Positions 24,296 through 34,701 of a stretch of DNA of 64,000 nt are shown here, piece after piece (within the stretch, counting starts at the first letter, position 1; the number at the start of each line of letters is the position of its first letter). The notes beneath the pieces were generated by a model. The model made no database searches. It was not told the origin of the DNA and saw only the letters and a program-made list of their open reading frames with translations. A program made the translations under genes and the position numbers. Origin of the DNA: Paraspadella gotoi (taxonomy: Eukaryota; Chaetognatha); NCBI GenBank assembly GCA_051294375.1, contig CM119266.1, positions 578,837-642,836 of the forward strand. Direction: 5' to 3'.

Positions 24296-24954
24296 TCCTG
24301 CAAAGTGCTCGACCGAGACTGACTGACTGCTGATGTGACTACGACTGTTTACAACGAGATCTCGATTGCGTAACATCCAAGGCTCTACGTTAAAAACCGA
24401 ATGTATAAAAAGAGATCATTCGCATACTAACAAGCTTCGTAGGAATTTCAATATATCTTATTAAAACTATTATTTTGTGCATAATATTTTTGTAAATTTC
24501 GCGTGAAAGTTTGTTTCACAGCCAAACTTTCTTTCTCCTTTTTTATCAATTTCTTTTCTTGTCTATTTTTAATTTTCGCAATTTTTTAGACTTCCCATTT
24601 TTCTATTTTTTCTCTTCCTTTTCGTCTCCATTTCCTGCTACTTCATTTTTTGTTCTTCATTGTCTATATCAAGAATCTCATCTCCTCAATTGCTCGTACA
24701 TTTTATATATATTTTTATGTATATTTTTATAAAATCAAAGTCTTACTTAACTTTTCTTTTTTTTCTTCTTTATATTTTTTTACCTTGTTTTCCGCCTATT
24801 TTAATTTTCCCCTTTTTCCCTCCTCTTTGTGTTTTCTCTCGTTCCTCTCTTTTTTTATTGTCTAACCTATCTTTTCTCTTTTTGCTCGACATCAACGGAA
24901 GCGATTCAGGTGGGAGGCATTTTTTTTCTCTCTTCTCATCTCTCCTCTCTTCTG

Positions 24955-24985
<31 letters not shown>

Positions 24986-25646
24986 GTTTTTATTTTCATT
25001 TTATTATTTTTTTCTCCCAGCAGATTAAAACAACAAAAAACATCGTCTGCTGTCGATTTGAGAATCAGGTAAACTGTATGACCAATGAGAGCACCAGGAA
25101 GGAACGTATACGAAGCCGGAATCAGTCCCTTCGTCGTCCATGACCGAATTCTCAAAGAGCGTCGAAGCGAGCGGGAAAAATTGAATAGATAATAAAAAAA
25201 AAAGAGAAAGAATAATAAATTCATATCTGGCGAATTCCAGAATCGGAACCGCGATTTCAACGCATTTATCTTCGACCCGTCACGAATCGCGTCACGGAAT
25301 CCAGCGACAAAAGGGATTACGCCATGAAAAAAAAGCGCGTTGCGCCACGAGTATAGCGTCAATAGTTACGTCACGTCTTCTCCCTCACGTCACACTTTAA
25401 ATCGAGGAAATCCTCCGCAAGAATGAACGCCAAATTACCCGACGACGTCTAACAATAACTATAACAATAATAAACCGTAAACAAACAAACAAACAAACAA
25501 ACTACAGCAACAACAGCAACAACAACAACGCCAATTTCCCCAGAGTCGTCAACCAAACATTTTTTTTCTGCAAAAGCAAACGAATCAAAAAAAATTATAT
25601 TACTTTATGATATTTAAAAGTCGATAGTACTACACATAGTAAACAT

Positions 25647-26592
25647 TTGCCCCTTTGTTGTTCAAGAGACCAGAAAACAATGTTTCGGTGTGCCTTGAAT
25701 TCCGGCGCCGTTTCGACGCCTATCGACGCCGCTCGATCGTTCCCGGCGTTGTCCTCGTTATCTTCAATCGCGTCGGTTCTTCGTAAAAGTCTCCAAGCCG
25801 ACATTTTCGCCGACAATAACGCCGTCGCCGCCGACATTTTCGCCGACAATAACGCCGTCGCCGCCGACATTTTCGAAGACTTAAACCCCGCTGGAGCCCA
25901 CGCCAAATGCGAGAACGAGGCCGACCCAGGCAAAGCAGATGACGCCGGTGACGTCTCCATTTCCCGGCGTCGCCTCGCGCCTCCGAAAACCACAGAATTC
26001 AGCGCCATCTTCGTCGAAGACGATGCCAACACCGCCGGTGACAACAGCGCCGCGAACGTCACTTCCTATGGAGCCACAGTTGACGATTCCAACGACATTC
26101 CCGACGACATGAGCGACGATTCTGGGGATGACGGCGGCGGTGCTGGCGGCGCTAGCGGTAGGGGCGCTGACGATCGCGGCGCCATCGACGTCTCTTTGGG
26201 TTCAGATGCGACGCCGTCGGTCGCGTGTGGCCGCCTCGTCTCTCCCTCGCATTTCCTATCTTCCTCTCAACTCACCCAACTCCCCTTTCCCTTCTCTTCC
26301 TCTCTATTTTTCCTTCTCTTTTCCTATCTCCACTTTTATCTTTACTCTCTCTTTACCATCATCTCTTCTCTCTCATCCGTACCCTCTCTCCCCACTCCTT
26401 TCTCTCTCTCTTCCCACGCTCCCTACTCGTCCCATCGCTCCCCCGGCTTGACTCCAGCGACCCCCCGCGGGCGACTACCCCGCTCTCCTTCCCGCTCCAC
26501 TGGACTCAGCTGGAGTTTTTTATTGGATTTACTCGCGCTTTTTTCTCTGGCGACGACGACGACGACGACGATGGCAAAACCGACTCACACAT
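25647..26592 (+). CDS. Possible hypothetical exon (weak)
   Basis: An open frame from ATG at 25647 runs through GC-rich sequence rich in Ala, Asp and Gly. It contains a duplicated 33-bp unit (peptide ADIFADNNAVA twice, 25797-25862). From about 26230 it enters CT-rich sequence. A good donor (ACAT|GTAAGT) lies at 26592, though in other frames. Not recognised, and the minus strand is also open for 156 codons. The composition (degenerate GAC/GCC) could be repeat-derived. Confidence 0.2.
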
Positions 26593-26609
26593 GTAAGTTT
26601 GTTTCCCCG

Positions 26610-26611
<2 letters not shown>

Positions 26612-26705
<94 letters not shown>
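26612..26705. repeat. (CT)n microsatellite, ~94 bp
   Basis: Pure CT run right after a splice-donor-like GTAAGT. Confidence 0.97.
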
Positions 26706-26708
<3 letters not shown>

Positions 26709-26939
26709 TTCTCTGTCTTACCCCCGACGCTTTCTAAGATGCTTTTATTGCTCAGCGGCGAGCGTGTAAGTTGCTTTTTTATTGTCTCTGGCCAATAGAA
26801 GAAACGGTCTCCTAAATTTCTCCAGTCCCATCTTCGCCATCCTTGGTTTTCTCTCCCATTGGGTGAGATCTTCGTTCCGGTTCCCATCGTTGTTCCCATC
26901 AGGGTTCCCATCCTGACCGATTAAAGGGGTGACAGGATC

Positions 26940-27255
26940 TGTGTTCGGTGTCTGTAGTAAACCGAAGGAAAAAAAAAACTTTTAAAATTCAGAGCGTTTT
27001 AATATTCTTCATGCTTGATTCGATACGTAAATGATTCCTGACGAACCAGCCTTTATCCCTTCCTCTGATCCGACGCTCACCAAAAAGGGCGTGTCCACTA
27101 AGTTAGTTCCATCAACCAACGTCGTTTGGACAAGAGACCAAGATTAGATTGGTTCCCCTTTATAGTATTATACTCAGCCAATTGCTTTTGTTTATAATTA
27201 TAGTATTCTTCAGGATTCAGATATAAATAAAGATTGTCATTGATATTATATATAT
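26940..27255 (+). mobile_element. Possible solo LTR (weak)
   Basis: A roughly 310-bp unit with a TATA-like CTTTATAGTATTATAC at about 27160 and AATAAAGATTGTCATTGA near the end resembles a compact LTR. Ends and target duplications were not established. Confidence 0.25.
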
Positions 27256-28195
27256 CAGAATTTGTTTTCGGCTAATTAAACTCGATAAATTCGACAAAAG
27301 TAAATTTCGGAAAATAAAAGTTTTTGTAGCAAAATTCGACGGAAGGAGTTTTTGGGTTCTCATGTCGTGGGTGAATTTATCGTTCGCCATCTGCGGACGA
27401 AGCGACGCTCAGCGGCGAAAAGTTAAAATAATGATCGAACGAAATCAAAATGAGTGAATGAGGAGTTGAACGATCCATCGAACTGACTTCGCGACGAGAT
27501 CATAACTCCTTTTGTTTCGTGGTTATTAACTCTTAATTCTTTCTTTTATTTTTTTAAAGGTAAAAATGAAAACATTAAAAAAAAAAACAGAAAAAAAAGA
27601 AAAAAAAACCTAATGAAAACATTTTCGATAGAAACACAAATAAATAACCAAACCAATGCTGCGTAATTCCCTTCAGATGACATCGACATAACTTTTCCGA
27701 TACCCGGAGGTCAGGGATTTTGAGTAATCCTTCCGTTCTTTTGCTTGCTTTATTCTTTCTTTCTTTCTTTCTTTCTTTCTTTAATTTTTTTCTTTTTTTG
27801 TCTGTCTATTTTCTCTTACTCTATTTCTTTTTTTTTTCCGGCGTCCAAGATGCAACCTCAATCAATAAACAAGAAACCGCAAGGAAAAGTCAGAATCTGA
27901 TTCGTGACCTTGGGACAAAATGGATAGCGACCATCATCTGCCATGATCCAGCGATGGTCCAAATTTGATAGTCGTCGTCGTCGTCGTCGTCGTCGTCATT
28001 ATCGCGAGTTCATCGGTGCAATTGTCATCATCAGCGTTTTGTTCCTTTTTTTTATTCGTCGTCGTCGTCGTCGCTTTCTTCATCTTAGTTGTTGTTGTTG
28101 TCTTCTTCCCTTTTTCCCCGGAATGGGCCGAAAAAGAAACGACATCTGAATTGCGTCGGAAAACTTGCGGTCGGAGTGCGGGGGGAAAAAGAATC
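27256..28195. other. Non-coding or weak candidate exons
   Basis: AT-rich with (CTTT)n at 27758-27782 and (GTC)n at 27969-27998. Polypyrimidine-AG acceptors precede 27677 and 27851, the latter opening a frame to 27968; see findings. No recognised protein. Confidence 0.35.
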
Positions 28196-28451
28196 GGTGT
28201 GGGGGAGGAAGTGGTGAGTGAGCGATGTGGAGGAAGGGGTGTGGGGAGGAAGTGTGAGTGAGCGATGTGGAGGAAGGGGTGTGGGGGAGGAAGTGGTGAG
28301 TGAGCGATGTGGAGGAAGGGTGTGGGAGGAAGTGTGAGTGAGCAATGTGGAGGAAGGGTGTGGGGGAGGAACTGTGAGTGAGCGGTGTGGAGGAAGGGTG
28401 TGGGGAGGATGTGTGAGTGAGCGGTGTGGGGCAGGGGTGTGGGGCAGGGAG
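28196..28451. repeat. ~42-bp minisatellite (G-rich)
   Basis: About six copies of AGGAAGTGGTGAGTGAGCGA... with unit lengths around 38-43 bp. Confidence 0.9.
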
Positions 28452-29085
28452 GTGGTTTCTTTTGGCGAGTGGGTGAAATTGTGGGCTTCTGAGTGTGAGT
28501 TCGTGAATTGGAAACTGGAGTTTAGGAAATTTGTTTATAATTATGAAAGTAGAAAAAAATGCAGAACAAACTGCATTAAATTTTGTAACTAAACTTAAAA
28601 CGGAAATAAAGTGTTTAATTATTTCTTGATTCGTTGAACATTGGATTGAGTGGGAGAGAGTAGTTTGTAATATGTCGTTTGTATTTTATTTTGTAGTCAA
28701 CGAAGGTTAAGTTAATTAGCGAAGAAATGAAGTCCGACATGGTGAGTCGGAACATTTGTGAAAGAGTTTTGTGATTGAGTTTCGAGTGGGCGTTGAGTAA
28801 ATGACCATTTGCGAAAGTGGGTTGGACTCGACTCGACTCGCTCGTGTTGAGGAACCGAGGATGTCCGCGCGGCGAGGGCCGTGGAGTATTTTTAAAAGGA
28901 TGTTCGAGCCCGGGTTGGGGCTGAGGAAGACATTGATGGTGCTGTTGCTGTTAAATTAAGGCCAGGGTGAGGATTCGAGCGAAGAAACGGGGTGAGGCCG
29001 CGAAGGTCAGGCCTTTAACGCCGAATCCCACGAGGCCACAACAAAGTTTCGGAGTAATCGACTCGGATCGTAAAAAAAGGTGGGG
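28452..29085. other. Unassigned stretch with splice-like signals
   Basis: A possible 45-nt exon lies at 28698-28742 (TTTTGTAG acceptor, ATG|GTGAGT donor; open as STKVKLISEEMKSDM). A second possible exon ends near 28969. No protein family recognised. Confidence 0.25.
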
Positions 29086-29087
29086 AA

Positions 29088-29560
29088 GGGGGAAAAAGGG
29101 AAAGAAGAAAATAGGATTAAGGAAAGGAGTAGGAAAAAAGGGAAAATGGCAAAAGGAAACGAGGGAAAAGGGAAAGAAGAAAATAGGATTAAGGAAAGGA
29201 GTAGGAAAAAAGAAAAATGGCAAAAGGAAACGAGGGAAAAGGGAAAGAAGAAAATAGGACTAAGGAAAGGAGTAGGAATAAAAGGAAAATGGCAAAAGGA
29301 AACGAGGGAAAAGGGAAAGAAGAAAATAGGATTAAGGAAAAGAGTAGGAAAAAAGTGAAAATAGCAAAAGGAAATTAGGGAAAAGGGAAAAAATAGAGAC
29401 GGGGAAGGGGAAAGGAGGAGAGAAAAATGGGAAAATGGCAAAAGGAAACATGGAAAAGGATCAAATAGAGATGAGAAAAGGAAAAGAAGGAGGGAAAAAG
29501 GGGAAAATAGTAAAAGGAAACATGGAAAAGGATCAAATAGAGATGAGAAAAGGAGAGAGT
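29088..29560. repeat. ~72-bp purine-rich minisatellite
   Basis: The phrase AAAGAAGAAAATAGGA starts at 29101, 29173, 29244 and 29316 (72, 71, 72 bp). Degenerate units continue to about 29560. Almost all purines on plus. Confidence 0.9.
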
Positions 29561-29868
29561 GGAGATCATGTTTATTATTAAGGGACAATGGCTAGAAGTC
29601 ATTAGCAAAGCGTAAAGGAGGAAATATTAAAGAAAAAGGGGAAGAGAGGAGAAAAGGAGGCAAAAGGATGAGAAAAAAGTAAAGTTAGGAAGGAAAGGAA
29701 AGGTGAGAATAAAGAGGGGAGGTAAACGAGAAAAGAAAGAATTCGGCGGAGAGGAAGAAGAAAAAGGTGGTCTTTTCGGTAGAGAGAAGGAAGAGGAGAA
29801 GGAGAAAGAGAGGAAGGGAAAGAGAGGGAGTTGGACTGGGAATTTGTAATTGATTAAATTCAAACGGG

Positions 29869-29911
<43 letters not shown>
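29869..29911. repeat. (GTC)n microsatellite
   Basis: About 14 CGT/GTC units. Confidence 0.95.
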
Positions 29912-29912
<1 letters not shown>

Positions 29913-30310
29913 CGCCTTGGAAATTGGCGACTGCAAAATCGGTTTCGACCGACGGCCGCCAGAGGGCTGCCCAACGAGGGTTTCACCGCCACGCATCGGC
30001 CACGCCCCCTGCCGTACCCTTTCCCCTTCTCCTCCTGCTTAACCCGCCCACTCGACACTTTCTCGCCCTCTACTTCTTTCCGCCCTCCGCCCAACCGATT
30101 CTAAAATCAGAGGCGATGTCATGACGCAGCTGGCGTCGTTTCGGCGCAGGCGGGCAGAGATGCCGACGTCCGCCGACGCCTGGCAAAGCCCCGCCGACGT
30201 TAGTAGACGCCTAAAAAAGCCCTGCCTATTGTGGCCTGCCAACGCCCGCGGAAGCCAGCTGACTCCTGCAGACTCACGCAGATGACAACACCGACGGAGG
30301 ACTGACAAAG

Positions 30311-30383
30311 GCCAGCCGACGCCTGCCGACGCCTGCCGACGCCTGCCGACGCCTGCCGACGCCTGCCGACGCCTGCCGACGTC
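30311..30383. repeat. 10-bp minisatellite GCCTGCCGAC
   Basis: Six perfect copies plus variant edges. The whole of 30130-30420 is GC-rich with related GCCGACG words. Confidence 0.95.
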
Positions 30384-30574
30384 GGCCTTGGCCTGCCTCA
30401 GCCCGAGATGCAAAACGACGCACTCCACATCTCGACGAGGAATTCCTTGGAATAAGCATCGATTTTTTGGGAACACATGCGCGCGCACACTTTGTCTCCG
30501 TCTCTCTTTTTCCTTCTCTCTCATCTCTTCTCTCGTCATCCTGCTCTCAGTCCCCTTCCTTCCTCCTCTCTCTC

Positions 30575-30581
30575 TTTCTGT

Positions 30582-30612
<31 letters not shown>

Positions 30613-30688
30613 AAAACTCGCAGGGGGCCGAGTGAGGTGGACCGAGAATCACCAAGAAGTGAGGAAGAAAAAGAAAAAGAGAGAGAAG

Positions 30689-30767
<79 letters not shown>

Positions 30768-30830
30768 TAGACAGACAGAGAGAGACAAAGACAGAGAGAG
30801 AGAGAGAGAGAGAAAGAGGGAGAAGAGTGA
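30575..30830. repeat. (CT)n then (GA)n with (GACA)n
   Basis: CT tract at 30580-30612, GA tract at 30680-30755, then GACAGACAGATAGACAG variants and more GA to 30820. Inverted CT/GA arms. Confidence 0.9.
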
Positions 30831-31004
30831 TTTTTTTCTTTTTTCTCTTTCTTCTTTTTCACTTTTATTTTTCTTTCTGGAAAGATTTCTCAAAGTCGCG
30901 AGGTTTTTGGCAGGTTGTGGTTATGAGCCTCCGAATTGAGAGAGTCAGAGAGAGAGACAAAGAGAAAGAGAGAGAGGGAGAAAGAGAGAGTGGACGACAT
31001 AGAG

Positions 31005-31140
31005 GCAGATGGGGTTGGAGATGGGGCTGTAGATATGGAGAGGATGCTAGAGGGATAGAGATGGTAATTGGGTTGGAGATGGGGTTAAAGACGGAGATGG
31101 GGCTGTGGATGAAGATGGTGATGGTGATGGAGAATGGGCG
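31005..31140. repeat. Degenerate GATGGG/GGAGAT minisatellite
   Basis: Irregular repeats of GAGATGGGG.TG units. Confidence 0.75.
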
Positions 31141-31226
31141 AGAGGATATGATGATGGAAATTGAATGTCGGGTTCGAAATGTTTCAATCGATGGAACTGA
31201 TGGAAACTGGAGAATCAAGAAGTCTC

Positions 31227-31230
<4 letters not shown>

Positions 31231-31289
<59 letters not shown>
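31231..31289. repeat. (CT)n microsatellite
   Basis: About 59 bp of pure CT. Confidence 0.97.
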
Positions 31290-31292
<3 letters not shown>

Positions 31293-31920
31293 CACCCATC
31301 CTAAATTCTCTTTTTCCAATTTCGACAAAAGTGAAGTTTTTTCGTTTTTTAGTCAGAAACATAATTGGATTCCGAATCTAAAAAACAGAGTGAAAACGAC
31401 AGCAGCCTGATAAAAATAGAAAGAAAACACTTTCCCGGGAACCAAAAAAAAACAAACAAAAAAAAACATGAAACAAAACAGAATTAAAAAAAACCAACTC
31501 GAAATAACAAAAGAACAAAAGGATCCTGACGCTTTGCCTTCTCTCGCTTCTCTTCAAACTACTTATCTCTTATCTCTGGGTCAAATTTTCAAATTCAATT
31601 TCGATCGATAAGAAAAGGAATGTTTTTTGTTTTGATTCGAAAGCGAGGCTGAGAACTTCGCAGAAAGAATTTACAGACGAAATGGCGGAGAAACGTCTTC
31701 GTCACTTTTGTCTCTCGAAAGTGACAAAAGATTTTGAAAGCGAATTTTCCTTTTGTTTCTTCTGGTTTTTTTAAGAAGCAGTTGACGACATAATCGTAAC
31801 TTTACTCTTCGACCGCTAGTCTATTGTTTGCTTTCGAAAAAAGAAAATGCAGAAAATTCTAGCTAACTCTATTATTCATATCTCAATAAACTAAAAGATA
31901 TTAGGAAAAATTATGTAAGT

Positions 31921-31999
31921 TGGGGGCAAGATAGCTTATTTATTGAATGAATCGATAATTTTTATATTGGTAGAACATTGTACAATGTACAAATTTCAT
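31921..31999 (-). repeat. Dispersed repeat A, copy 4 (truncated, inverted)
   Basis: Reverse-complement copy containing only the end with GCAAGATAGCTTATTTATTG and the ATTGG.ACAA.. motif. Confidence 0.75.
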
Positions 32000-32336
32000 A
32001 AACGAGGATAGAAGGCTGCCCCTACCGCCAAAACCTTTCTCTCCCCCAGGCCTTCTCTTCCCCCTCTCAACCCCTCCTCCTCCTCCTCCCCTCGTCGTCC
32101 CCTCCTCTTCATCCCCGGAGTCACGGATTGGGTCTTGGAGATCGGCCTCACAACTTCTCCTCTCGGTCTCGGGGTCAACATACCTTCCCTCTCCCTTCTC
32201 CCCCTTTTACCCTTGATAGTTGATACCCTTTGTTATACCTGTTTTCTATCACCATTACACATTTACCTTACTTACCTCTTTTACCTGATGAGAGATTAGT
32301 CAGAACCTCTCTTTAGCTAGATACCCATCTTCCCAG

Positions 32337-32380
32337 TGGCGCCCAATGTGGGGCTCGAACCCACGACCCCAGGATTAAGA
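32337..32380 (+). mobile_element. tRNA-Lys-complementary primer binding site of an LTR-type element
   Basis: Begins TGGCGCCCAATGTGGGGC, complementary to the 3' end of tRNA-Lys(CTT) including the CCA tail. Complementarity continues about 44 nt to GGATTAAGA, into the anticodon loop, with roughly three mismatches to the human tRNA as I recall it. No gag or pol follows; the LTR boundary upstream was not determined. Confidence 0.6.
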
Positions 32381-32898
32381 TAACAACTGACATAAAAGAA
32401 AAACTCAAATCTTATCGGAAGTACGCTGAGTAAAATTGGATGAAACTCCGAGATGATAAAAATAAATAAATAAAAAAATATCGAAAAATACGTAAAATAA
32501 AGTTCTTTTCCCGCAGCAAAGTGAAAAAAAGTCCATTCCCAAGAGGAAAAGTTTTTTTATGAGGAAAATCGGGTTTTACGTTCGATTCGCTTTTCCATCC
32601 ACTCACCACCTTATTTTCCACCCATTTTCATTCACACCGACTTTTCCCGCCATCCGCCATCCGCCTTCCTATTTTCTATTCACCTTAAGTCTAACTTTCT
32701 TCTTTCTCTCTTCAAGCCTTCACTTCTAACAAAGAGTGGCATCACAAAACTCTGCTCACTCGTTTTATAAAATATTTGTTTTCTAGGCCCGCTAGGTCAA
32801 GCGTTCGAGGCGTCAGCCGTCCGGAGAATATGTTTTAATATAGAGAGCCCCAGATCCTCAATCCTAAAGTTATTAAAATGTTCGGGCATATTTTCTAA

Positions 32899-33065
32899 AT
32901 GCACCCTATTTCTTTTCCTTATCTAAAAAATTTTATTTTAACTCAAATATTTAACAAACTCCACTACCTAACCAAACTCCTATCCTTAACCCCTAACCTA
33001 ATTTTTAAACCTAAATCTTATTTAATTCTGAATTTTAAGCTGAAATGGGGCACTTTTGGAAAACA
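32899..33065 (+). repeat. Dispersed repeat D, copy 1
   Basis: Contains CCCCTAACCTAATTTTTAAACC; the reverse complement of a related segment lies at 63555-63700. Confidence 0.55.
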
Positions 33066-33190
33066 TGGCCGAATCTTCATTGTAAAACTTGAACCAGCGA
33101 CGAAACTGCGCTTTTGTTTTTAGCAGATTTTTTTTTCTTTTTACGCGAAGAGCTTCTGCGAAAGGCCGCTCGGGGTCGCTGAGTGAGGAC

Positions 33191-33197
<7 letters not shown>

Positions 33198-33272
<75 letters not shown>
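33198..33272. repeat. (GA)n microsatellite
   Basis: About 75 bp of pure GA. Confidence 0.97.
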
Positions 33273-33275
<3 letters not shown>

Positions 33276-33760
33276 CGAATCAAGTGGGGCAAGAAAGCGA
33301 TGATATCATAGCAGCAGTTGGCAAGTCCGATTCAGAAAATAGTTGAAAAAAACAAAAAGACATAAAAAAGTAAGAGAAAAGATATAGTAGAGATATAGAT
33401 ATAGACCAGAGACGAATTAAGTAAAAGCGAGGACGAATCCAAAGAGAGGTTGAATCCAAATTCGGGACGAGGTGCCAAATCCCTCGGCTCAAAGAAAATA
33501 GTTTGCCGGAAATAAAACCTCGTTGAGGTTCATCGCACTCTGACACAAGTCGTCGTCTTGTTATGAGTTTTTTTTCTGGGTTCCAGTTTGTACTTTCTAC
33601 CTTTCTATCACTCTCTGCTCCAGACTGTCTTTAATGTGTCTCTGCCGTTTTCTCAATCTTACTCTCAAATCCTAATTTCCTCCCAATCTTTCACAATACA
33701 TACCCGTCCGTTTCATGCTGTTCCGATATCAGTATTTTTCTGTAATTGTCACGTATTACT

Positions 33761-34085
33761 AGTCTTTCTTAGTAGTCTCTCCGAGTCTGTCTTAACTTAT
33801 TTAAGTCTTTCTTAGTCTACCTCAGTCTGTCTTAATTTTTTAAAGTCTTTCTTAGTCTCTCCCAGTCTGTCTTAATTTTTTAAAGTCTTTCTTAGTCTCT
33901 CCCAGTCTGTCTTAATTTTTTTAAGTCTTTCTTAGTCTCTCCCAGTCTGTCTTAACTTTTTAAGTCTTTCTTAGTCTCTCCCAGTCTGTCTTAATTTTTT
34001 AAAGTCTTTCTTAGTCTGTCCCAGTCTGTCTTAATTTTTTAAAGTCTTTCTTAGTCTGTCCCAGTCTGTCCCAGTGTGTCTTACT
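33761..34085. repeat. 40-bp minisatellite, 8 copies
   Basis: AGTCTTTCTTAGTC starts at 33761, 33804, 33844, 33884, 33924, 33963, 34003 and 34043, so the period is almost exactly 40 bp. Each unit contains CCCAGTCTGTCTTAATTTTT. Confidence 0.95.
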
Positions 34086-34418
34086 CTCTCTCTCTCTCAC
34101 TCTCAGTCTTTCCTTTTTCGTTTCTTTCTTCCCACGTTGTTCTAGTGTCGAGCGTCGTGTTCCGGATATTACTCTTATATAGATCCGGATGCAATTCTCC
34201 GGAACTCAAAGCCCGGATGTAAGAGGAAATAGCGCGTTGAAAAAGTTATTTCCTTCTCCATTCGTCAGTCGCCATTACAAAATACATAACATACATATAT
34301 AATATATATAAATCTCAATGTTAACATCAGAGATATACACAGAAAGAGAGTCAGAGTGTCAAAGACATTAAAAAGGAAACGATAAAAAATCATCCAACTG
34401 AATAATATTCCCTAAAAA

Positions 34419-34648
34419 TGTCGACTACTGACTTGGTCAAGCATAGTCAAGCACAGTCAAGCAGAGTCAAGCACAGTCAACAGTTGTCAGAAGGAAAGCC
34501 TGAAAAATTCTTTCAACGTGTACTATTTTCAGTGTGAAGATGTATAAATAGCCGTCAGTTTTTTTGTTTTTTTTGACACCGTCATTCTCTGTCTGTTTTC
34601 ATGAAGAATAAAATCCACTTTGGTTTCGCCTAGAAATGTCTACTTACA
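34419..34648 (+). mobile_element. Compact LTR (5' LTR of a degenerate LTR retrotransposon)
   Basis: 230 bp bounded by TGT...ACA. A U3-like part has five AGTCAAGCA.. 11-12-bp repeats (34436-34485). TATAAATA lies at 34543-34550 and AATAAA at 34607-34612, both correctly placed. A tRNA-complementary primer site follows 6 nt after the end. No matching 3' LTR or internal genes were seen. Confidence 0.6.
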
Positions 34649-34654
34649 TAAATG

Positions 34655-34701
34655 TGGTGGCAGCGGTGGGATTCGAACCCACGCCTTCGAAGAGACTGGA
34701 G
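34655..34701 (+). mobile_element. tRNA-Leu-complementary primer binding site
   Basis: Begins TGGTGGCAGCGGTGGGATTC: TGG pairs with the added CCA and the rest with tRNA-Leu acceptor and T arm. Complementarity runs 47 nt, through the variable arm to the 3' strand of the anticodon stem (GACTGGAG), then stops abruptly. The conceptual peptide WWQRWDSNPRLRR is a by-product, not a gene. Confidence 0.65.

Noticed and set aside
29007-29588. 193-codon minus-strand Phe/Pro/Ser ORF
   Set aside because: The 72-bp unit is a multiple of three, so the frame stays open through the minisatellite.
33761-34085. CRISPR-like array (regular 40-bp spacing)
   Set aside because: Whole units repeat with no unique spacers; this is a minisatellite in an animal genome.
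34655-34701. tRNA-Leu gene on the minus strand
   Set aside because: Only the 3' half is present, with a CCA end encoded; no D arm or 5' acceptor strand follows.
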